Below, one piece after another: positions 1 through 6,094 of a stretch of 6,094 bases of DNA. Each line of letters begins with the position of its first letter. Position 1 is the first letter of the stretch. Position numbers and translations under genes: made by a program. The stretch covers positions 1 to 6,094 of the forward strand of contig DATLAN010000396.1 in the NCBI GenBank assembly GCA_035527455.1, read 5' to 3'. The stretch is from DATLAN01 sp035527455 (lineage in GTDB: Bacteria; Planctomycetota; Planctomycetia; Pirellulales; Thermoguttaceae). The notes below the pieces were generated by a model, which saw only the letters and a program-made list of their open reading frames with translations, was not told where the DNA came from and ran no database searches.

Positions 1-1
1 C

Positions 2-529
2 GCCTTCAGCCGGGTGGAACTGGCGGCCGGCAACACCGACGTCGTGGCCGTGGACGCAGCCGGTGGGGACGCCTTCAACTTGACGGTCGACGGCGGCGGG
101 CTCCACATCACCGACGGTACGCTCGCGGTGACCGGTGCGGCGACGTTCGCCCCGGGCACGTCGCTGGTTATCGACGGCGGCCGGTTGACGGCCGGCGCCG
201 GCGGCTCGATTGCGAGTCTGCAATTCGTCGGGACGGCCACGCTCGACGTGGGCCAAAACACGCCGGTCGCTTCGCTCAGCGACGGCGGCGTGGCCGGCAC
301 GTTCGTCAAGCGAGGCGGCGGAACGGTCGTACTGAACAACTCCTCCGGCGCCGGCGTTTCGGCCGTTGCCGGGACGGCCTTCCGAGTCGAGGAGGGCACG
401 CTCCAGACCCGAGGCACCAATCCGCTGGGCCAGGCCACGCAACTCGACATGGCCGGCGGCACGTTTCGGCTTCTCGATCCGGTCGCCGAGGCCGGCAGCT
501 TCACCCTGCTGATTCCGCCGATCGCCGGA
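2..529 (+). repeat. Spacer M0: beta-strand repeat region, partial at left edge
   Basis: Residues 1-176 are Gly/Thr/Val/Asp-rich with alternating short hydrophobic strands and GG turns (for example VDGGGLHITDGTLAVTG and SLVIDGGRLTAG). This suggests a beta-helix or stacked beta-strand passenger. The last third (bases 299-481, residues 100-160) reads TFVKRGGGTVVLNNSSGAG, then FRVEEGTLQTRGTNPLGQA, then LDMAGGTFRLLDP. This is the clearest match in the window to the autotransporter-associated beta-strand repeat (PATR, TIGR02601/PF12951) pattern K.G.GTL.L......G...V..GTL. M0 lacks the TADSTL/GILTT half that opens M1 to M5, so it may be the end of a different upstream repeat region. It runs directly into LamG1. 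Confidence 0.75.
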
Positions 530-3500
530 TGGACCTTCGACGCCGACACCGGGCTGATCGCCCAGAACGTCATGGCCCCCGGAACCAACGACGGCGTCCT
601 GACCAACTTCGCCGACGACGACTCGCAGTGGGTCGCCGGCAAGGTCGGCCAGGCGCTGTATCTCGACGGCGGCAGCGGCGCGGGCAACGATGACTGGGTC
701 GACGCCGGCGCGGCGCCCTGGGATCTGGGCGCCACCGCGTACAGCATCACCATGTGGGCGAGGGCAACCGACCTGGTCCAGTCCCATTTGAACGAGTCGG
801 TGTTCACCAGCAAACCCGTCTCGGGCGCCGGCGGGTTCCAGATGGATTTCACCAACGCCAATAACGGCGACTATCGGTGGCACGGCGACGTCGGCGACAT
901 GACGTTCGGTCCGGTGGATACCGAGTGGGTCCACTTGGCCGTTACGTACGACGCCATCACCGGGACACTGACTACCTACTACAACGGCCAGCTAGCCAGT
1001 ACGGGTCCCATGGCGGCCCACAACTTCACCGATTACATGATCGGACGCAACCGCCAGGGCGATCGCCGCTTCGAGGGCACGCTCGATGAGGTGTTCGTTT
1101 ACGACCACGTGCTCTTGGCGGACGACGTTGCCCAGATGGCTCACGTGCCGCCGACCGACGTGTCGAATCTCAGCGTGACGGTGACCGGCGATTCGACGCT
1201 CCAGTTGGATACGGCCGGGGAGCCCGTCTTCGGCACGCTGACGCTCAGGGACGGCATCCTGATCACGACCGGCCGGGCCGAAGCCGTGACGTTCGCTTCG
1301 ACGGTCATCCATCCGGAGGCCACCCACGTGGGCATCGGCCCGGAAATCCCCACGGATCTCGGCAACCCGCTGGACGCGACGGGAACCGCTCTGGAAGTCT
1401 TCTCGAAAGGCGGCTCGGGCAAACTGACGCTCGGGGCCCCGGATTCGATCGTCGCCTTCGCGCCGGCCGGCATGACGGGCGTGACCATCGACGCCCATGA
1501 CGGCGAACTGGTCATGGTCGGCGACGACGCCTGGGGCGGATCGAACGAGATCATGCTCTCCGGCGGTTCGATGACCATCGCCACCTCGCCCGGCTTCCAG
1601 AGTCCCGGCGGTCCCGGATTGGTGGCCGAGTTCTACGGCAGCCAGATCGAGCCCTTTCATCTTTGGGACGGCTTGGGCTGGACCAGTCCGATTCTCGCGG
1701 GCGCCGACGGCACGGGATTCGACCCGTTCACGGCCGACGCCGGCGGGGCCTCTCTGACCGTGGACTACCCGGCCGGCGGCACCAACGAAGCCGACGGCGA
1801 CGTTTTCGGCAACCTCTTCGGCCCGATCAGCAGCCAGTACGGCGAGGATTTTGCCGTCCGCTTCAGCGGCCAGATCCTCATGGAGGACTGGGGCGACTAC
1901 AACTTCACGCTGTTGACCAACGCGGGCGGCGCGGTGTGGATCGACGGACAAGCGGTCGTGACCTTCGCGGGCTCCGACATTCCCGACGATCCCATACCGT
2001 CCACCGGAATCTTTACGGTGCCCGTCGGAAACGAGGGCCAATGGCACGACATCGTGGTCGGCTACTACGACCTCGGCGGACAGTCGGGAATCGAATTGAC
2101 GTGGGACCACGGCAACCAGGGCGACGGCATCGATCCGCAGTACCTGCTCCACGAGGCAACGCCCGGCGCGACCGCGCCGATCGCCATGACCACCCACACG
2201 GTCGAAGTGACCGCCGATTCCACGCTCAAGGCCGTGGGACCCACGGCCGACTTTGGCGCCCTGACTCTCACCGGCGGCATCCTCACCACGGCCGGCGCGC
2301 CCGACGGGATGAGCTTCGCCTCGACGACCCTCACCGGCGCGGCGGGCATCAACGCCCAGACGGAGACCGACTTCGGACTGTTGACGATGATGGACGGCAC
2401 CGTGTTGACCACGGTGGGCCGGCCGGTGGACCTCTCCGTCAGCGGCGTGGCGATCGATGCGGGCGCCCAGCGCGTGGGCCTCGACCCGCAGGTGGAAACC
2501 GACTATGGGATCCTCGACGCCAACGGGGCCGCCGTGGCCATCGCCAAGACCGGCACGAGCAACTGGGTCCTGGACGCGCCGCTTTTGGACGCCACCAGCA
2601 ACGCGGGCAGCGCGAGCATCGAGGTCGAGCAGGGCACGCTGACGCTGGCCGGGACGAACCTCTTCCACGGCCGGCCGGTCAAGGTGCTCGAAGGCGGCAC
2701 GCTGCTGGCCCAAAGCGCGGTCGCACCCTTGCCGGGCAACACGGTCGAGCTGGCCGGCGGGACGTTCACCGTTAGCGACATCTTCACCGGCGCGCCCGGC
2801 ACGGGCACGGCGGCGGCCGATCCGCTGCAGCACTGGGCCTTCGACGACGGCTCCGGCATCACGGCCCAGAACGGCGTCATTCCCGGCACCAACGACGGCA
2901 CCTTGCTGAACTTCCCCGGCGACGGCTCGGAGTGGGTGACCGGCATGATCGGCGGCGCCTTGCAGTTCGATGGTGTCGATGACCAGGTTCAGATCACCGA
3001 CTACAAGGGCATCAGCGGGGCTACCCCCAGGACGGTGGCCGCCTGGGTGAAAACCACCACCACCGACGGCCCGATCATCGCTTGGGGCACGAACACCGCT
3101 GGGAAGAAGTGGATCTTCCGGACCTATTCCGGCGGCGATGGCCAGAATGGGGCGATGCGCATGGAAGTCAATGGGGGTTACGTCGTCGGGGAGACCGATC
3201 TGCGTGACGGCCAGTGGCACCACGTGGCGGCTGTGCTGCCCGACGGCGCCACCAACGTCAACAAGGTCCTTTTGTACGTCGATGGCCGACTGGAAGGAAT
3301 CAGCGGCAGCCTAGGCAACCCCATCAACACCGACCCCGCCGGAATCGACGTGCTGATCGGCAGCAGCGGGACGCTGAACAACGGCTACCTCGCCGGCGCG
3401 ATCGACGACGTGTTCATCTACGACCGGGCGCTGACCACCGGGGAAATCCAAGGGATGTACGCCCCGTGGACCGCGACCGACGTCTCTGCGACCAACCTGC

Positions 3501-6094
3501 TGGTCACCAGCGATTCGATCGTGCGTTCGCAGTCCCTCGAGCCGGTCGATTTCGGCGGCCTCACGCTGGGCGACGCCGTGCTGACGACCGCGGGCAACAG
3601 CCCGATCGGCTTCACCGGCACCACGTTCTCGCCGGGCACGACCGCGGCGGGCGTGGACTTGCAGGTGGCGACCGAATTGGGCACCATCGACGCGGCCGGC
3701 ACCGCGGCCGACTTCGTCTTCTCCAAGAGCGGTCCGGTCGGCTTGACGATCGAGGCGGGCACCGCAAACCAACTGGCCAACATGACCGGCCGCACCGTCG
3801 AGGCCGCCGGCGGCAAGCTGACCATGATCGACGCCACCGCCTGGGCCGGAGCCACCGGCGCCAGTCTGGCCGGCGGGACATTGAGGATCGAGGCCACGTG
3901 GGTCCCCGATCCCGGCCCGGGGCCGGTGGGCGCCGTAGCACACTACGCCTTCGATTTCGACGCCGTCACCGACAGCACCGGCAATCTCAACGACGGCACG
4001 GCCAACGGCGATCCCCAGATCGTGTTCGACGCGCTGTTGGGCAACGTCCTGCAGTTGGATGGCGTCGATGATTACATCGCGATCCCGCGGACGATTCAGG
4101 ACGACTTCACCATGGCCTTCTGGCTGAATTCGACCCAGGCCCCGCAAGGCGGCGCCGCTGATCCGTGGTACAACGGATTCGGCGTGGTGGACGGAGAAGT
4201 GGCCGGTGCCGCGAACGACTTCGGCACGTCGGTCACGGGCGGCCTGCTGACCTTCGGCCTGGGCACCACCAATATGACGATCCGATCGATGGATCCGGTG
4301 AACGACGGCCAGTGGCACCACGTCGCCGTCACCCGCGACCAGGCCACCGGAGAGATGAAGCTCTACATGGACGGCCTCCTGCAAGCCAGCGGCACCGGAA
4401 TGACCGGCCCGCTGGACGCGCCCACGCGGCTGACGATCGGAGAAATCCAGACCGATCTGCGTTTTTACGCCGGCATGATCGACGACGTCTATCTCTACGA
4501 CACCGTGCTCAGCGAGGGGACCATCACGGCCATGTCCGGCACGCGGACGTTGGATTTCAACGACAAGACCGTCACCGTGAAGGCCGACTCGACCCTCTCC
4601 GTGTCGGCCGGCGGGGCCGTTCCCTTCGGCGAGTTGATTCTCGAGTCGGGCATCATGACGACCGAGGGCACGCCGGTCGGCTTCGCTTCGACGACCGTGC
4701 CGGAGACGGCCACCATTTCGGGCATCAACGCCCAAACCCAAACGGAGCCCGGCCCGTTGACCATCGCCGGCGGCGTGCTGCACAATTCCGGCCAACGGAT
4801 CGAGTTCGACTCGACGACGATTCCCTACGCGGCCACCGCGGTCGGCTTCGAAGTCGAAGGGCCGGTCGAGTTCGGCGTCATCACCGGCGAAGGCCATCCC
4901 GACACCGGCGAGGGCCCGGCCGTGACCATTTCCAAGAGCGGCTCGCAGAGCCTGATCCTCTCGCAGGCCAGCGTGAACCTGGACAACGCGACCTTTGCCG
5001 CCCAGGAAGGGGTGCTGAAGATGATCGGCGCCGATCCCTGGGGCGGTTCGACCCGGGCGCTGCTCTCCGGCGGCACGCTCCACCTGGTCGAAGCGGCCGC
5101 GCCCCCAGTGCCCGAGGGGGCGATTGCCGTCTATCCGTTCGACAACGGGGCCCTGCCCGGTTTCGATCTCTCCGGAAGCGGCCGCAACGGCGTGTTCCTA
5201 AGTGGCGCGACCCTGGCAGGCGACGGCATGGTCGGCAGCGCGGTGCAGATCGACGGCATCGGCGAGGGAGTGAACCTCGACCCGGGAGGCGGCTTCCTCG
5301 AAGACGCCACCAGCGCGAGAACCGTCGCGATGTGGATCAATCAGACCGACGCCACCGGCAATCAACTGCTCTTCGACGAGGGCGGCACGACCAACGGGAT
5401 CGGCCTGCGGGTTCTGGACGGGATCGTGGAAGCCAAAGTGAAGAACGGCAGTAACAACCGCGTGATCGCTACCCCCGACGTGCTCAGCCCCGGCTGGCAC
5501 CATCTGGCCTTCGCGTTCGGGGACAGCACGTGGACCCTTTACCTCGATGGGCAGCCCTTACCCACGGCGACCACGCCCTTTACGAACGTCCCTAACCATA
5601 ACAACGGTGCGGGCATCGGTTACAAAAATAGCGAGAACACTTACAACAGCGCCTTGCCCTTCAACGGCCTGATCGACGAGGTCTATATCTACGAGGACGC
5701 GCTGGATGCGGCCGAGATCACCCAACTGATCGACGCGGTCGGTTGGGTTCCCCAGCCGCTGGACTACACCTCGACCTCGTTCACGGTGACCGCGGACTCG
5801 ACGCTTTACGCGGAATCCCGCAGCAGCGTCGCCTTCGGCCCGTTGACGCTGGTCGACGGCATCCTCACGGTCGGGGCGGTGCCCGACGGGGCCACCTTCG
5901 CCAACACGACGCTCGCGCCGGCGGCACCCGGGGCCATGTTGGGGATCCGCACGGAATGGCTCGTGGATCCCGGGCAGTTGATCGCCGACGGGGTCACGCC
6001 GATGACCTTCAGCCAGCGCGGACCGGGAGATTTGATTCTCGACCAGGAGAACATCGGTCTGGACGCGGTGACCGTCGAGTCGCGAGCCGGCCGG
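2..6094 (+). CDS. Giant LamG/PA14/beta-strand-repeat surface protein, partial at both ends
   Basis: The frame beginning at base 2 is open to the last base (2031 codons, no stop), so the start and stop both lie outside the window. The translation contains four LamG-like domains (residues about 177-379, 942-1153, 1311-1511, 1706-1913) and one PA14-like domain (539-719). They are separated by Gly/Thr/Ser/Asp-rich spacers whose second halves resemble autotransporter-associated beta-strand repeats. LamG and PA14 domains are known binding beta-sandwiches of exported proteins; adhesion or polysaccharide binding outside the cell is my inference. I found no cysteine and only about two dozen lysines, and Asp is abundant, so the chain should be acidic and free of disulphides. 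No catalytic motif, membrane segment, signal peptide, sorting signal or translocator barrel is visible. A likely database name would be LamG domain-containing or autotransporter-associated beta strand repeat-containing protein. The frame is secure; the exact function is not. Confidence 0.95.
530..1138 (+). other. LamG-like (concanavalin-type) domain 1
   Basis: Residues 177-379. Landmarks in order are an opening strand WTFDADTGLIAQN, the turn PGTNDGVL, a GKVGQALYLDG strand, and SITMWARATD. These are followed by TEWVHLAVTYDAITGTLTTYYNGQL and the closing strand LDEVFVYDHVL. This order (D..G..NDG, G.AL.FDG, .W.HLA...D...G....Y.NG, DEV.VYD..L) is that of the Laminin_G_3 family (PF13385). Such domains bind sugars or proteins outside the cell and often hold Ca2+. 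The usual DGVDDYV signature is altered here to a longer Gly/Asn loop (LDGGSGAGNDDWVDAG). The opening is most like that of LamG2. Confidence 0.88.
1139..1615 (+). repeat. Spacer M1: TADSTL/GILTT element plus PATR-like unit
   Basis: Residues 380-538. The first half (bases 1169-1363) reads LSVTVTGDSTL, then FGTLTLRDGILITTGRAEAV, then TFASTVI, then VGIGPEIPTDLG. This is one copy of the element shared by M1 to M5. The second half (1400-1582) reads FSKGGSGKLTLGAP, then GVTIDAHDGELVMVGDDAWGG and IMLSGGSMTIA, which fits the PATR strand pattern. A Gly/Pro linker (1583-1615, TSPGFQSPGGP) follows. Unlike M2 to M4, this spacer leads into PA14 rather than LamG. It is probably a rigid beta-strand spacer; no binding residues can be assigned. 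Confidence 0.75.
1616..2158 (+). other. PA14-like domain
   Basis: Residues 539-719. It opens with GLVAEFYGSQ, the usual PA14 first strand (GL.aeYY). It continues with FAVRFSGQILMEDWGDYNFTLLTN and AVWIDGQAVV, the G.Y.F.l.....l.iDG..v core. It ends with GQWHDIVVGYYDLGGQSGIELTWDHG, the h.i.v.Y.....a.l.L.W strand, and then DPQYLL. This order matches the PA14 family (PF07691), a beta-sandwich found in bacterial toxins, glycosidases and yeast flocculins and adhesins, commonly sugar-binding. The Asp-Asp pair usual in the SDDG turn before the iDG strand is replaced by Asn-Ala (T-N-A-G), so canonical Ca2+/sugar coordination may be lost. It occupies the slot that a LamG fills elsewhere in this protein. 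Confidence 0.88.
2159..2824 (+). repeat. Spacer M2: duplicated GILTT element plus PATR-like unit (longest spacer)
   Basis: Residues 720-941. It opens HTVEVTADSTL, then FGALTLTGGILTTAGAPDGM, SFASTTL and GINAQTETDFG (bases 2198-2377). A second, diverged copy follows at once (2372-2509): FGLLTMMDGTVLTTVGRPVD, LSVSGVAI, VGLDPQVETDYG. The PATR-like half (2540-2779) reads IAKTGTSNWVLDAP, IEVEQGTLTLAGTNLFHG and VLEGGTLLA, then a further LAGGTFTV strand. An Ala/Gly/Thr linker (2780-2824) leads to LamG2. The second GILTT copy and the extra GGT strand explain why this spacer is longer than M1 or M3. Confidence 0.75.
2825..3460 (+). other. LamG-like domain 2
   Basis: Residues 942-1153. It opens LQHWAFDDGSGITAQNG with PGTNDGTLLNF, then GGALQFDGVDDQVQITD, the canonical LamG DGVDD signature. 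It continues with RTVAAWVKTTTTDGPIIAWG, then DGQWHHVAAVLPDG, VLLYVDGRLEG, and the closing strand IDDVFIYDRALTTGEIQGMY. It is the most complete Laminin_G_3-type domain in the window. The Asp residues of DGVDD and the closing IDDV strand lie where Ca2+-binding residues often sit in this fold; actual metal binding is inferred. Its opening segment is closest to that of LamG1 despite the PA14 between them. Confidence 0.92.
3461..3931 (+). repeat. Spacer M3: single GILTT element plus PATR-like unit
   Basis: Residues 1154-1310. After a short APWTATDV lead it reads NLLVTSDSIVRSQ, then DFGGLTLGDAVLTTAGNSPI and GFTGTTFSP, then AGVDLQVATELG. This is the M-type element in its most diverged form (TSDSIV in place of TADSTL). 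The PATR-like half (3719-3895) reads FSKSGPVGLTIEAG, then VEAAGGKLTMIDATAWAG and LAGGTLRIEA. A Pro-rich linker WVPDPGPGPV (about 3899-3928) ends it before LamG3. Its length nearly equals M1, and both carry a single copy of the 41-residue element. Confidence 0.72.
3932..4534 (+). other. LamG-like domain 3
   Basis: Residues 1311-1511. It opens AVAHYAFDFDAVTDSTGNLNDGTANG, then LGNVLQLDGVDDYIAIP, the textbook LamG DGVDDY signature. It continues with DDFTMAFWLNST, DGQWHHVAVTRDQATGEMKLYMDGLLQASG, RLTIGEIQ, and the closing strand MIDDVYLYDTVLSEGTI. All main Laminin_G_3 landmarks are present at normal spacing for a domain of about 200 residues. The DGQWHHVA segment is shared with LamG2, and 20 underlying bases are identical (3206-3225 and 4304-4323). 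An extracellular ligand- or sugar-binding role is inferred from the family. Confidence 0.93.
4535..5116 (+). repeat. Spacer M4: duplicated GILTT element plus PATR-like unit
   Basis: Residues 1512-1705. It reads KTVTVKADSTLSVSAGGA, then FGELILESGIMTTEGTPVGF, ASTTV and GINAQTQTEPG. A second copy follows (4748-4876): PGPLTIAGGVLHNSGQRIEF, DSTTIP, VGFEVEGPVEFG. The spacing between equivalent positions is 123 bases twice (4625, 4748, 4871), that is, 41 codons. The PATR-like half (4928-5095) reads ISKSGSQSLILSQAS, then AAQEGVLKMIGADPWGGS and LLSGGTLHLVEA. The linker AAPPVPE precedes LamG4. The two-copy layout and the GINAQT string are shared with M2, so M2 and M4 look like closer relatives than their order would suggest. 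Confidence 0.75.
5117..5740 (+). other. LamG-like domain 4 (diverged signature)
   Basis: Residues 1706-1913. It opens GAIAVYPFDNGALPGFDLSG with RNGVFLSG, then MVGSAVQIDGIGEGVNLD, ARTVAMWINQTDATGNQLLFDEG and PGWHHLAFAFGDSTWTLYLDGQPL. The closing strand is LIDEVYIYEDALDAAEITQL. The fold landmarks are clear, but the usual DGVDDYV is changed to DGIGEGV, and the NDG of the first turn is RNG. Acidic residues that often support Ca2+ are therefore reduced. The stretch at about 5580-5650 is Asn-rich (NVPNHNNGAGIGYKNSENTYNS) and visibly less G+C rich than its surroundings. Ligand binding is inferred only. Confidence 0.88.
5741..6094 (+). repeat. Spacer M5: GILTT element plus start of a PATR-like unit, cut by right edge
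   Basis: Residues 1914-2031. After GWVPQPLDY it reads TSFTVTADSTLYAESRSS, then AFGPLTLVDGILTVGAVPDG, ATFANTTL and LGIRTEWLVDPG. This is a clear copy of the M-type element, with the period FG to PG of 135 bases (5834 to 5969). The PATR-like half starts at 6008 (MTFSQRGPGDLILDQENIGL) and is cut by the window edge. Here the Lys of the K.G turn found in M0 to M4 is replaced by Gln (SQRG). By the pattern of the other spacers, another LamG- or PA14-type domain should follow about 35-60 codons after the edge. Confidence 0.72.

Noticed and set aside
1663..2775. + strand open frame one base out of phase (370 codons)
   Set aside because: It is extremely Arg/Gly/His-rich, as expected from reading GGC/GAC-rich codons out of phase, and it overlaps the PA14 domain in the true frame.
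992..3223. Long minus-strand open frame (743 codons)
   Set aside because: Its translation is Arg/Gly/Ala/His/Val-rich with no recognisable domain, and it lies opposite LamG1, PA14 and LamG2, which are convincing on the + strand. It is a codon-bias shadow of the high-GC gene.
3905..3930. GC-rich near-palindrome around cccggcccggggccgg, considered as a terminator hairpin
   Set aside because: No T tract follows, it lies inside the open frame, and it encodes the Pro/Gly linker PDPGPGPV, which explains the composition.
3311..5083. Long minus-strand open frame (590 codons)
   Set aside because: It has the same low-complexity Arg/Gly/Val/Asp composition and lies opposite LamG3 and spacers M3 and M4. 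No family motif was found.
3214..5454. Two further + strand frames in the same wrong phase (3214-4071 and 4165-5454)
   Set aside because: Both give Arg/His/Asp/Gly-rich translations without domains and overlap LamG2 to LamG4 in the true frame.
2..6094. Possible CRISPR array or DNA-level tandem repeat, given the periodic structure
   Set aside because: The periodicity is at protein level, with degenerate DNA. There are no short identical direct repeats with regular spacers.
2..6094. Possible internal start codon making a separate downstream gene
   Set aside because: In-frame ATG codons exist, but the frame is continuous through them, they fall inside domains, and no gap or ribosome-binding context marks a gene boundary.

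Overview
The window is a single uninterrupted coding frame on the + strand. Reading from base 2, all 2031 codons to base 6094 are open, with no stop and no frameshift, and the frame runs off both edges. The window is therefore an internal slice of one giant gene. It holds no start codon context, promoter, terminator, RNA gene, mobile element or CRISPR array. Base composition is strongly G+C rich, with G or C in most third codon positions. Together with LamG, PA14 and autotransporter-type beta-strand repeats in one very long protein, this suggests a planctomycete or a relative in the PVC group. That assignment is an inference; the window has no phylogenetic marker.

The protein slice is a chain of alternating parts. 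Numbering residues from base 2, the order is: spacer M0 (1-176, partial), LamG1 (177-379), spacer M1 (380-538), PA14 (539-719), spacer M2 (720-941), LamG2 (942-1153), spacer M3 (1154-1310), LamG3 (1311-1511), spacer M4 (1512-1705), LamG4 (1706-1913), spacer M5 (1914-2031, partial). The LamG (concanavalin-like jelly roll) and PA14 domains are typical carbohydrate- or ligand-binding beta-sandwiches of exported proteins. The spacers are Gly/Thr/Ser/Asp-rich beta-strand repeats.

Spacers M1 to M5 share a two-part plan. The N-terminal half has the consensus TVTADSTL...FG.LTL..GILTT.G.P.G..FASTTL, followed by a Gly-Ile/Leu-...-Thr-...-Gly turn. The C-terminal half (F.KSG...L.L...GTL...G...WGG.....L.GGTL.L) resembles the autotransporter-associated beta-strand repeat (PATR). 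M2 and M4 carry an extra copy of an approximately 41-residue element from the N-terminal half; M1, M3 and M5 have one copy. A short Pro/Gly/Ala linker precedes the PA14, LamG2, LamG3 and LamG4 domains. The PA14 sits exactly where a LamG would be expected.

I find no cysteine codon in the frame and only about two dozen lysines, with abundant Asp, Gly and Thr. This fits a large, acidic, exported surface or matrix protein. The likeliest role is adhesion or binding of polysaccharide or glycoprotein at the cell surface. No catalytic domain, signal peptide, transmembrane segment, sorting signal or beta-barrel is visible, so the export route and exact ligand cannot be read from this slice.
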